In this document: piece by piece, positions 22,576 through 33,805 of the stretch
How positions within the stretch are numbered: the first letter of the stretch is position 1
Layout: every line of letters starts with the position of its first letter
NCBI GenBank assembly: GCA_949126835.1
Contig: OX421497.1
Location: 24,555,612 to 24,619,611 of the forward strand
DNA length: 64,000 bases
Direction: 5' to 3'
DNA from: Anisus vortex
Lineage: Eukaryota > Mollusca > Gastropoda > Planorbidae
Notes under the pieces: generated by a model
Seen by the model: the letters and a program-made list of their open reading frames with translations, nothing else
Told to the model about the DNA's origin: nothing
Databases searched by the model: none
Translations under genes and position numbers: made by a program

Positions 22576-22750
22576 AGATATTGATTTTTATACACTTTTA
22601 TAAATAGATATAATATAGTTATGCAAAAAATAAAAACAACAGAAATCTGTTCAGGTCATATATTTATATATAAACCATTATTGCCAATGCATATATTGTT
22701 GTTTTATATTTATTTACATATTAATGTATTTTCTTTCAGTTAATAAAATC

Positions 22751-24202
22751 ATGGCTTTAAAATTTGTAGAGAAGGATGGTGACTTATTTGAATGCAATAA
22801 TACAGCAAGTCTAGCTCATTGTGTGAGTGAAGATTTGGTTATGGGGAAAGGCATAGCTGTCCAATTCAAAAAGAGATTTGGAAATGTGGATGAACTGAAA
22901 AAGCAAGGTGGTCTTTAGTTTTATTTTTAATTTTATTCCTGAGTTGCCAATTATCTCTGTTATCTATTTCAGTTTATTAGAAAGGGAACACTTATGTTGT
23001 AAAAATTGAAAACATCTTTCAAGTTACATGTTAAAGTTCAAAGTACTCAACTTTTTGAATTGAACATGGACTATCACTATATGAACAATCAAGCATTTGT
23101 TAGCATCTCAACATTATCTATTCATCTCATCTGACTTTTGGACATTTTTCTCTATGATATTGATTATATATCACCTTCACCCCTCTGTCATTTGGCATTT
23201 GTTCCAGATGTCCTGTCAAGCATAACCTGCCCTTTTTCAAACTCTGCTACTAATGTGGGATGTCTTGGTACAATTAATACACTACTTTGTTGGTGCGAAT
23301 ACTCCATCTATTTTCATTCTTTGTTGGTCCAAATATTCATCTAAGGACTTTTCTCTTAGGTATATAATATGCTTCCTGTATTATTTGTGAGGGTGTAGGT
23401 ATCATTCCCGTAGGTCACCACTTGCCTTATTATTATTTTATTGTTTTTCTGGTAATGGTTTTACTTTTGAGCATGTTGTAGTTACTCAAGTATGCTTTGT
23501 TTTCTGCAGAAATTATTTCTTGGAATTCTGTTAACTGTTAGCAAGCCATTACTTTCATTACATTACAGATCCTAAGAATTTAAAATTATTTACTTTATTG
23601 AAATTGTGGAGTCTTATTTTAATTGTTTCTTCTGGCTGCCCTTCTTCTCAAGATATGATCATGTATTTTTTGTTTGTTTGTTTACTTCTAGTCAAGCTAT
23701 TACTGATGCATCTTCTATGAACAGTTGTGTGATATATATGGCTTTAATAATATACCATTCTGTTTTATACGTTTAAAAACAAATCCCTTTGTTTATGTTT
23801 ACTTCTTCTGTAACCTATGGTTCATTACATTTTTTACTTTAGTTTGTGTCATTAATTAGATACAAAATTTTTAGTGAACTTATTGACTTTTTTGCATTAA
23901 AATTTGCAGGAGCAACTGTTGGACAGTATGCAGTTTTGAAAGACAATGGCCGCTACATTTACTATCTGGTAACTAAAAAGACATATAGTAGTAAGCCAAA
24001 CGAAATGTCACTAAAGTATTGTCTCCGCGAAATGCGAGACCACATGAAACAAAACAATGTTGACGAGCTTTGCATGCCCAGAATCGGGTGCGGACTTGAT
24101 GAATTGAAATGGAGTTCAGTTAAAGAACTCATAAAATCTGTTTTCAAAGATTGTCCAATAACTCTCACAATATATGATAATAAAGGTGAGACTTTTTTTT
24201 AA
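22751..24202 (+). CDS. OARD1: OARD1/TARG1-like macrodomain ADP-ribose hydrolase, copy A (catalytic residues kept)
   Basis: Macrodomain enzyme of the OARD1 (TARG1, C6orf130) type, which removes ADP-ribose from acidic residues and deacylates O-acyl-ADP-ribose. Exons are 22751-22907 and 23910-24202, joined in phase 1; product 149 residues (human 152). Matching blocks are [20 protein letters not shown] (residues 10-29), the binding loop [14 protein letters not shown] (31-44), [11 protein letters not shown] (66-76) and [13 protein letters not shown] (108-120). K75 and D116 correspond to human catalytic K84 and D125, so it is probably active. An acceptor (TTCTTTCAG, 22731-22739) precedes the ATG by 11 bases, so a 5' non-coding exon lies upstream. 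The donor after exon 1 (G/GTGGTC) is weak. A second donor at 24186 could give another C-terminus. Confidence 0.9.
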
Positions 24203-24478
24203 AAGTCTAAACTTACCAAACTCTAATTAAATATCTCAACTTTCTGTTACAGAGTGTGTGTTGGCATCAGTTTCATTTCATTGTTTAAGGCTTAAATACT
24301 CTTATCATGGATTCATGGTTAGAGAGGACTTTATATTTGAGTGGATTAAATTAAAAGATTTATACTCTATAAACAAATCTTCGGTTTATTTTGTAAATTT
24401 TGTATTCTTTATAAACAGTTTTTGTTATATTTTTTGTAAAGTTTTTCTTGATAGTTTTACATTTATTCATGAAGTTAT

Positions 24479-24485
24479 TAATAAA
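24479..24485 (+). promoter_or_regulatory. Candidate poly(A) signal of OARD1-like copy A
   Basis: AATAAA within TTATTAATAAAACATG lies about 280 bases past the stop, in an AT-rich 3' region. Confidence 0.5.
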
Positions 24486-24499
24486 ACATGAATTAATTT

Positions 24500-26630
24500 T
24501 ATACATTTTGATATTGATTATATTTGTTTACTTTTCTTTTTTTTGAAGAGCATTACTTTTATTTTTATTTAACAATTCTGTGATACTTTTGAAATCTAAT
24601 TATGGTAAATTTATTAAAACATTAATGGAATAAAATTTTTGTATTCTTACTTAAACTCTGGCTTTATTGATAAATAAATAACAGAAGAAGAATAACAAAT
24701 ATTTTAAAAAATCCAAACTAGACATAGTTATTACTGGTTTGGCTGTTTTTTTTGGTTTTTTAAAAGAATATAGAATAAAAAACACAATACGTCTTCTAAA
24801 CAATCAGCTAGATAAAGTATTTTTAAGAAAAGTCTTGTATACCGGTATTTTAATGAAAGATTTTTGCATGTCATAAAAGGAAAATTTGCAAAAAAAAATT
24901 ACTGGTAATTAAAACAAATACAAAGAAATGTTTAATCATAACAAATAAGCATGCATCATTTTCAAATGTCTTCTGTATATTATTTCCCCAGATCTATTGG
25001 TCTCTACCCGTTCTCTTTTTAAATGTTTATTTACAGAAGGCCAAAAGCACCTCAATATTTTAAGTCCGCAGTAAATTGTGAATATGCATACAATGTATTA
25101 TGTTCTTTTTCTAGCATAAAAGATTTTTCTTGCCAGCTCAATGTTATTTCTTTCTGTTAGAGACATAATAACTAATAAGACTCCAATGGGGAAAGCCTTG
25201 GATTAATAAAGAATGCTTTCTGGCAACATTCAAGCCATTGTTTGGAACCACTGATCTGTGTTTGGAACCAATAGCATCTGCCACTTACAAGACATTGTTT
25301 TAAAAACAATTTTAGTTAACAAAAAGAACCAAACTTGTCCTTTACAGAATAAAAACTAGACTAGACATAAGTGCATATTATGGTCAAAATGGAGAATTGA
25401 AACATCTGGAAACAAGGAAAAGAAGAGAGGTCAAAATGAAGGATTCTAACAAATGATTCAGATGTCAGAGAATTAAAAAAAAAAGAAAGAAACGTACAGT
25501 TTTGAAGATAATGACTATTTGTGAAGCTACCCCACAAACCAGAACAGAAGTCAGTAAAACTGATTTTTCAATAAATGCAATATAATGTGAAAAAGGATCC
25601 TAGGTCATTTTTTAGATTATTTTTGATTTGTTATGTTGAATGCCTTAACTTATAACTGTGAAATTTTAAAACTAAAATTATTTTGAGAAATTACTTAAAA
25701 ATGTGTTTTTATGCAGCTTTTGTATAAAAACAAGCAAAATGTCTTCTAAAGATAAAATTGTTTATACATCAACCAAATATTACTTTAAATATTTAAATTT
25801 GAACAGATTGTGCATTGATTTATTATGAGTGTGGTTGCTAAATAAGATTTCATGGCGATTGGTTAATATTTATTCATCCTGGCAATATTTAATTATCTAT
25901 TGCAATGTTTAATTGGTACTGTTTTTTTTTCATTTATCTCCAAAATGACTTCCCTTACCTTTACTTATTCAATTTTGAATATCTTTTGAACTATTTAACC
26001 CATTTTAGAGATTTGTTCACCAATTTATAGATAAATGAATTAGCTTTTATTAAAAACCAAACACTAAATATCTTATTTTGCCTACTTCAGTACCATTCTG
26101 TGAGGTTGCATCACATTTGAGTATTTGTAAATATAAGACAAATATACATTTTTTAATCAAAGTAAATCTAAACTAATTTAAACATCAAGTGTAAAAATTC
26201 TAACAGTACATACAAAACTACAAAGTCATCAACAACATACATTTTTTTTAAATGTTAAAGACAATAGGCCTACTATAGACTCTGCCACTTATCACTAATG
26301 ATCCTTCAGTGGGAAAAATACTAGCTGTACTTCTGAAAGTAAAGGAAACTAGGTCATTGCACAGAATAGCAGTTAATCTAAAGTCCTATTTATCTTGCAT
26401 TCTTTGAGAAACTATAAGCACATTTTTGCAATTCTATAATTTTATATCCTGAAGCTAAGTAGTGGGTTGTTTACATTTTATTAAATTACTTCCATTTTAT
26501 TTTGTATCATTTTTATTTGTATATGCATGATTAAACTTTTTTTATTTTTTTACCAAGCTATTTTTTTGTATGCATGTTTAAGGATTTAATGTTTGATATA
26601 AATATTGCTACAATAAATTTTTATAGATTT
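24500..26630. other. Spacer between the two OARD1-like genes
   Basis: AT-rich sequence with no recognised gene or element. A non-coding first exon and promoter of copy B presumably lie here, but I cannot place them. An acceptor (CTATTCTCACAG) at 26644 opens the coding exon of copy B. Confidence 0.5.
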
Positions 26631-26646
26631 CACTATTCTCACAGAA

Positions 26647-28162
26647 ATGTGTGAAACTGGTTCTTACATGGAGGAAAATGGCAGTTTGTTTGAAAGTACT
26701 GAAAATTGCAGTTTGGCACATTGTGTTGGTGAAGACCTGGTCATGAGGAAAGGTTTAGCTAATGAATTCTTAAAAAGATTTGGTAGAGTGGAAGAACTTA
26801 AAAATCAAAGTAAGTTTTTTCATTTTCTAAGCTTAATTCTTTTTTTTTTTTTGTGGTAAATTAATCTTGAACATACTTTTAATTAAAATATTCTACCAAA
26901 TATAATTCTAAAAAAAATTAAAATAGAATTATATAAAATCTAAATAATTTGCCTTTAAAAGTTTAGTAAGCTTAGGTGTTAAATGAATTCTTAAACAAAT
27001 ACTTTTATGCACATGTGAAACTGGACTCCAAAATTCAGAGGACATCCTGCAAGTCTCTGGTCATTGTCTTTTTTTATTTGTCATTTTGAGTTTTATGATT
27101 TAGTCAGTCAAATCTATCCAAGCAATTTTTATGATTTAGTCAAATCTATCCAAGCAATTTTTTTGATTTAGTCAAATCTAGCCAAGCAATTTTTATGATT
27201 TAGTCAAATCTATCCAAGCAATTTTTATGATATTGTCAAATATATCCAAGCAATTTTTATGATTTTGTCAAATCTATCCAAGCAATTTTTATGATTTAGT
27301 CAAATCTATCCAACCTATTTTTATGATTTAGTCAAATCTGTCCAACCTATCTTCATGATTTAGTCAAATCTATCCAACCTATTTTTATGATTTAGACAAA
27401 TCTATCCAACCTATTTTTATGATTTAGTCAAATCTATCCAACCTATTTACATACTTTGCTACCTATGACCTCAAAGTATTTTCCAATTCACTAAAACTTT
27501 GTTACATTTAAAATATTTTAAGCCAACTGTTTGAACCTGTGTGAACAACCCTAGTACCACAATTAAAATTACCTATAAATATATAACATCCAGACTAAGT
27601 AAACTACCATAATTTTTTGTTTGTTTGAGGTTTAACATTAGAATACAACTTTTTCACCTTAAAGTATACTGTCTTATGCCATTTTTTGAAATCCTGTTTT
27701 GTTGATAAATATTATGACTGCTGAATTGAAGAAGATTTTTTTACATTGATTTTTAACTTGCCAAAAAAAAAGGTTAAAGAGGTCTTCCTATAAAAACTTA
27801 AATACAATTAAGGCACTCTGTTACAATTGATTATGTTTTTTTTTCTTACAAACTTAACAACATTTGAATGATTTCTTTAATTAGATGCCAGAGTTGGACA
27901 ATGTGCAATTCTAAGCGACAACTCAAGATACATTTACTATATGATTGGCAAAAAAACCTGCAACAGTCCCATCATCGACCTTGGTCTGAGGCAGGCATTA
28001 GAATTCATGAGAGATCACTGTCTACAGAATGGTGTCAAGCAACTGGCTATGCCCAAAATAGGCACTGGATTGAACAAATTTGATTGGGCCAAAGCCAGCC
28101 AAATGATTGATAATGTCTTCGAAGACTCTGACATACAAGTGATTGTCTACAATGGACCATAA
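26647..28162 (+). CDS. OARD1/TARG1-like macrodomain protein, copy B (catalytic Asp replaced)
   Basis: Tandem paralogue of the gene 3.9 kb upstream. Exons are 26647-26809 (donor A/GTAAGT) and 27885-28162, again joined in phase 1 at the equivalent site; product 146 residues. The fold-defining segments persist: SLAHCVGEDLV (22-32), RYIYYMIGKK (69-78), HCLQNGVKQLAMPKIGTGL (99-117) and the C-terminal IVYNGP. Lys77 (human K84) is kept. The catalytic Asp (human D125) is Asn118 in GTGLNKF, and the binding-loop Met-Gly is Met33-Arg34 (MRKGLANEF). In human TARG1 loss of D125 abolishes hydrolysis, so this copy is probably inactive and may bind or do something else. Frame and splice sites are intact, arguing against a pseudogene. 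Confidence 0.87.
27085..27445. repeat. 32-bp minisatellite in the copy B intron
   Basis: About eleven units with the core ATGATTTAGTCAAATCTATC. Left-hand copies end CAAGCAA and right-hand copies end CAACCTA, so there are two subtypes in blocks. Confidence 0.92.
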
Positions 28163-28264
28163 AATTTTCAGTTTGACACCCCAACATTAAAATTATAAGG
28201 CTCTTTTAATGTATAACAGTGTAAAGAATCATGCAATAGAATTACTGGGTTCAGTGCTGTGATT

Positions 28265-28270
28265 AATAAA
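28265..28270 (+). promoter_or_regulatory. Poly(A) signal of OARD1-like copy B
   Basis: AATAAA lies 103 bases past the stop codon of copy B, in a good position for a short 3' UTR. Confidence 0.6.
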
Positions 28271-28279
28271 CAACTACAT

Positions 28280-29440
28280 TCCATTCTATGTTTCTTAGGT
28301 ACATTCTTTTTACTCTTTGTTTTGTATTTGTAGTATTTATCATGATGTTTTAAATAGAAAACAAATGTATATTGAAATTGTATAAATCATGACTGCAGGA
28401 AAACTAATAGGCTAGCTATTTAATTATATATTTAAAATCAGATTAGCATAGGTCTATTGATGCATTTCATTTAACTTTCTACAATAAATGTAAAGTTGTA
28501 CATTTTAAAATTTTAGGCAGACAGATTTACTTATGACTAGGACGTATACATTTATAACATATTTTTTGTAACTGAATAAAATATCATAGATATAACACAA
28601 GCTATATTCCCCATTATTGTCTGGAGGAAAATAAAACAAGACTTTATAAGCTACAGATAAAAATTTTAAACTACAAAGTACAGAAAGCTATAGGTCTAAT
28701 AATTAAAAAAATTACGGTCATATTTTTTACTGAAAACATTTAGGAAAGTAATTTAAAATAAATTTTGTAATCGGGTTAAAAATAGGCAAGTCTTTTTAGT
28801 TAACAAAAAGCTGAATTGCCCGGTGTTGCCCATGCATGGATCTAAACAAAAAAAAAACGAATATTTTATATAAAATTCAATAGTGTAATGTACAAATAGA
28901 TTAATTAAAGATAATTTCTAAAAAAATAATGTAAAAATGATAAAAATCCTCATTTTGGAAAAAAAATGGCAGAGGATTCCAATGAGGTAGGGGGCATACA
29001 TATTGATATTATGTTATAATTTGTAATATTGTTATGCCTATGATTAAAGATTATAATAAAATGCCATGTTAGGGTCTGAATTCTTTTTTTTTTTCAAATT
29101 TGCATATTTAATTTTAATAATTATTAACCAAATCAACTATAAACACAGCAAATTGTCTATTATAATATTTAATTTGCAAATGCAATACTTCAAAATTATA
29201 TTCTAATGATTTTATTAGTCTTTTGTCAATTATCATTAATAGTCAAATATATTATTCTCTTTACTTTAATGTTTTGTAAAGCTGTAGGGCTAGGATATAG
29301 TTATGTATATAAATAGTGATAAATTTTTTTTTTTTTTTTTAAAGAATTATAAGCATTCTTGTTTGTAAAGTTAACATTTACATTGTTACAATGCTATGTC
29401 TCATATTTAGGCCTAACTATTTCCATGAGAGGATTTATAT
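28280..29440. other. Intergenic AT-rich DNA
   Basis: No gene seen. Near 28810 the string AATTGCCCGGTGTTGCCC is the reverse complement of the Helitron-like end found at 22200, so a fragment of that family may start here. Confidence 0.5.
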
Positions 29441-29954
29441 ATTTACAAGCCGTTATGTGCCCGGTCCTCCGAACCGGCTAAAAGTTATGTTTACATACAC
29501 TCTAACTACTCAGGCAGTTATAATGAGATTGCCCGCATGACCTACGACACGAATTTAAACGTGAGGTAATTTTTTATTTGCCCGCTACAACATGAATTAC
29601 CCGTTAAAATCATTACTCATCACCCATTATAACAATTACAAAATTGCCCGCTATAAATTACGACGCAAATTAAAACATGAATATATTTTGTTCTATTCAT
29701 TGATAAAGAACATTCGACAGTACTTTTATTTTTTTTTAATGATTGTTTGATATATTTTTTTACGACAAACATTAAGTCGCAGACCTATGTTGTGTTGTTT
29801 TTGTTTATTTGCTATTTATTTATTTATTGTTGCTTTGGAAGCAAACTTAGAATTAAATTTTCTATTCGACATGTAAAACAATAACAAATGAAACCCATAT
29901 GAAATAATGTTTATAAAACGTATACGACACGAATTAAAACTTGAAAAAGTTAGT

Positions 29955-30190
29955 TCCGGCAATTTGAACATTGCCCGGCAAATTAAACATTGCCCGGTAA
30001 TATAAACATTGCCCGGTAATTTAAACATTGTCCGGTAATTTAAACATTGCCCGGTAATTTAAACATTGCCCGGTATTATAAACATTGCCCGGTAATTTAA
30101 ACATTGCCCGGTAATTTAAACATTGCCCGGTAATTTAAACATTGCCCGGTAATTTAAACATTGCCCGGTAATTTAAACAATGGCCGTTAC
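29955..30190. repeat. 19-bp minisatellite of unit 1
   Basis: About a dozen copies of ATTGCCCGGTAATTTAAAC. Confidence 0.95.
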
Positions 30191-31604
30191 CAAGGCGATA
30201 AGCCTAAAGGTGCCCAGTTCTCGGAACTGGATAAAATAACCCATGGAGTTATAAGCAATAGTCTTAAGCGGGGATAAAGTATTTTCCGGTAACTTAAACC
30301 ATTTAAATATTGCATTCTACAAATTACGACGCAAATTAAAACAAAATTTTGTTCCCTTCTTAAACGCATAAATACGCAAAATTTGATGACGCCATATAAT
30401 TATAAGCTTAAATATAGAGTGTAACCAGGACCACTGCGTTTAAATAAGCTTAGTAATGCGTCGGTATTACTTCCGAAAACAGAAAAAAAATGCTAAATCT
30501 ATTTGCTTTGTCCTATGTTTGTAAAGTTTTAAATTATTAATTAGCTTTAAGTCATGTATTCATAGTGTAAAGTATCAAAGTAGTGATAGATTAAGAAAAT
30601 CAACTACAGTATTGGTAGTGTAAAGAATTTATGTTGTTTACGGCACGTAGACAATTTAAACATGAAGAAAATTTGTTTCCGTCATTGAGTTGAGATAAAA
30701 ATCCATGCACATAGTTTGATGACGTCAATTTAAACATGAATGAAAAATGTCCCTTCATTGCTATAAAATCCATGCGCAAAGATTGATGACGTCATAAAAA
30801 TAATCTCAGCGCATCCTTTTTTTTCTAGCTTTGTGACGAAAAACTATAAAAAGTTGTACTGGCAAAGACAATGTGAATCAAAAGTTGTGTTTTTTTCGCG
30901 TTTTTTGACCAAACTGACCACTGCGGTCATTTTAATTTTTTTAAAACCTTGACAGTGTTCACCGCCGTAACGCAAAGAATATTTGTAGCAAATTTCACGT
31001 TTTTATGTCCAGTATTTAAAAAGATTATGCGGTATGTACATACCCAGCCAGCCAGCCAGCCACATATTCCTTTTGAGATTTATATATATACAAGCCGTTA
31101 TGTGCCCGGTCCTCCGAACCGGCTAAAAGTTATGTTTACATACACTCTAACTACTCAGGCAGTTATAATGAGATTGCCCGCATGACCTACGACACGAATT
31201 TAAACGTGAGGTAATTTTTTATTTGCCCGCTACAACATGAATTACCCGTTAAAATCATTACTCATCACCCATTATAACAATTACAAAATTGCCCGCTATA
31301 AATTACGACGCAAATTAAAACATGAATATATTTTGTTCTATTCATTGATTAAGAACATTCGACACTACTTTTTTTTTTTTTAATGATTGTTTGATATATT
31401 TTTTTTACGACAAACATTAAGTCGCAGACCTATGTTGTGTTGTTTTTGTTTTTTTGCTATTTATTTATTTATTGTTGCTTTGGAAGCAAACTTAGAATTA
31501 ATTTTTCTATTCAACATGTAAAACAATAACAAATGAAACCCTTATGAAATAATGTTTATAAAACGTATACGACACGAATTAAAACTTTAAAAATTTAGTT
31601 CCGG

Positions 31605-32015
31605 CAATTTTAACATTGCCCGGTATTATAAACATTGCCCGGTATTATAAACATTGCCCGGTAATTTAAACATTGCCCGGTATTATAAACATTGCCCGGT
31701 ATTATAAACATTGCCCGGTAATTTAAACATTGCCCGGTAATTTAAACATTGCCCGGTATTATAAACATTGCCCGGTATTATAAACATTGCCCGGTAATTT
31801 AAACATTGCCCGGTAATTTAAACATTGCCCGGTATTATAAACATTGCCCGGTATTATAAACATTGCCCGGTAATTTAAACATTGCCCGGTAATTTAAACA
31901 TTGTCCGGTATTATAAACATTGCCCGGTAATTTAAACATTGCCCGGTAATTTAAACATTGCCTGGTATTATAAACATTGCCCGGTAATTTAAACATTGCC
32001 CGGTAATTAAAACAA
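31605..32015. repeat. 19-bp minisatellite of unit 2, two alternating subtypes
   Basis: About 21 copies. Subtypes GGTATTATAAAC and GGTAATTTAAAC follow one another largely in pairs (two of one, two of the other), a 76-bp higher-order period. Confidence 0.95.
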
Positions 32016-33469
32016 TGGCCGTTACCAAGGCGATAAGCCTAAAGGTGCCCAGTTCTCGAAACTGGATAAAATAACCCATGGAGTTATAAGCAATTGTCTT
32101 AAGCGGGGATAAAGTATTTTCCGGTAACTTAATTTTTTTACTTAAACCATTTAAATATTGCATTCTACAAATTACGACGCAAATTAAAACAAAATTTTGT
32201 TCCCTTCTTAAACGCATAAATACGCAAAATTTGATGACGCCATATAATTATAAGCTTAAATATAGAGTGTAACCAGGACCACTGCGTTTAAATAAGCTTA
32301 GTAATGCGTCGGTATTACTTCCGAAAACAGAAAAAAAATGCTAAATCTATTTGCTTTGTCCTATGTTTGTAAAGTTTTAAATTATTAATTAGCTTTAAGT
32401 CATGTATTCATAGTGTAAAGTATCAAAGTAGTGATAGATTAAGAAAATCAACTACAGTATTGGTAGTGTAAAGAATTTATGTTGTTTACGGCACGTAGAC
32501 AATTTAAACATGAAGAAAATTTGTTTCCGTCATTGAGTTGAGATAAAAATCCATGCACATAGTTTGATGACGTCAATTTAAACATGAATGAAAAATGTCC
32601 CTTCATTGCTATAAAATCCATGCGCAAAGATTGATGACGTCATAAAAATAATCTCAGCGCATCCTTTTTTTTCTAACTTTGTGACGAAAAACTATAAAAA
32701 GTTGTACTGGCAAAGACAATGTGAATCAAAAGTTGTGTTTTTTTCGCGTTTTTTGACCAAACTGACCACTGCGGTCATTTTAATTTTTTTTAAACCTTGA
32801 CAGTGTTCACCGCCGTAACGCAAAGAATATTTGTAGCAAATTTCACGTTTTTATGTCCAGTATTTAAAAAGATTATGCGGTATGTACATACCCAGCCAGC
32901 CAGCCAGCCAGCCAGCCACATACATACATATTCCTTTTGAGATTTATATATATACAAGCCGTTATGTGCCCGGTCCTCCGAACCGGCTAAAAGTTATGTT
33001 TACATACACTCTAACTACTCAGGCAGTTATAATGAGATTGCCCGCATGACCTACGACACGAATTTAAACGTGAGGTAATTTTTTATTTGCCCGCTACAAC
33101 ATGAATTACCCGTTAAAATCATTACTCATCACCCATTATAACAATTACAAAATTGCCCGCTATAAATTACGACGCAAATTAAAACATGAATATATTTTGT
33201 TCTATTCATTGATAAAGAACATTTGACAGTACTTTTTTTTTTTTTTTAATGATTGTTTGATATATTTTTTTACGACAAACATTAAGTCGCAGACCTATGT
33301 TGTGTTGTTTTTGTTTATTTGCTATTTATTTATTTATTGTTGCTTTGGAAGCAAACTTAGAATTAAATTTTCTATTCAACATGTAAAACAATAACAAATG
33401 AAACCCATATGAAATAATGTTTATAAAACGTATACGACACGAATTAAAACTTTAAAAAGTTAGTTCCGG

Positions 33470-33805
33470 CAATTTGAACATTGCCCGGCAAATAAAACAT
33501 TGCCCGGTTATATAAACATTGCCCGGTAATTTAAACATTGCCCGGTAATTTAAATATTGCCCGGTAATTTAAACATTGCCCGGTAATTTAAACATTGATT
33601 GGTAATTTAAACATTGCCCGGTAATTTAAACATTGCCCGGTATTATAAACAATGCCCGGTAATTTAAACATTGCCCGGTAATTTAAACATTGCCCGGTAA
33701 TTTAAACATTGCCCGGTAATTTAAACATTGCCCGGTAATTTAAACATTGCCCGGTATTATAAACATTGCCCGGTAATTTAAACATTGCCCGGTAATTTAA
33801 ACAAT
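33470..33805. repeat. 19-bp minisatellite of unit 3
   Basis: About 17 copies, mostly the GGTAATTTAAAC subtype, with one unit diverged to ATTGATTGG. Confidence 0.95.

Noticed and set aside
31951..32217. Recurring minus-strand frames starting MRLRREQNF in the tandem array
   Set aside because: They recur only because the element is repeated, they change length with single-base differences, and they run into the minisatellite.
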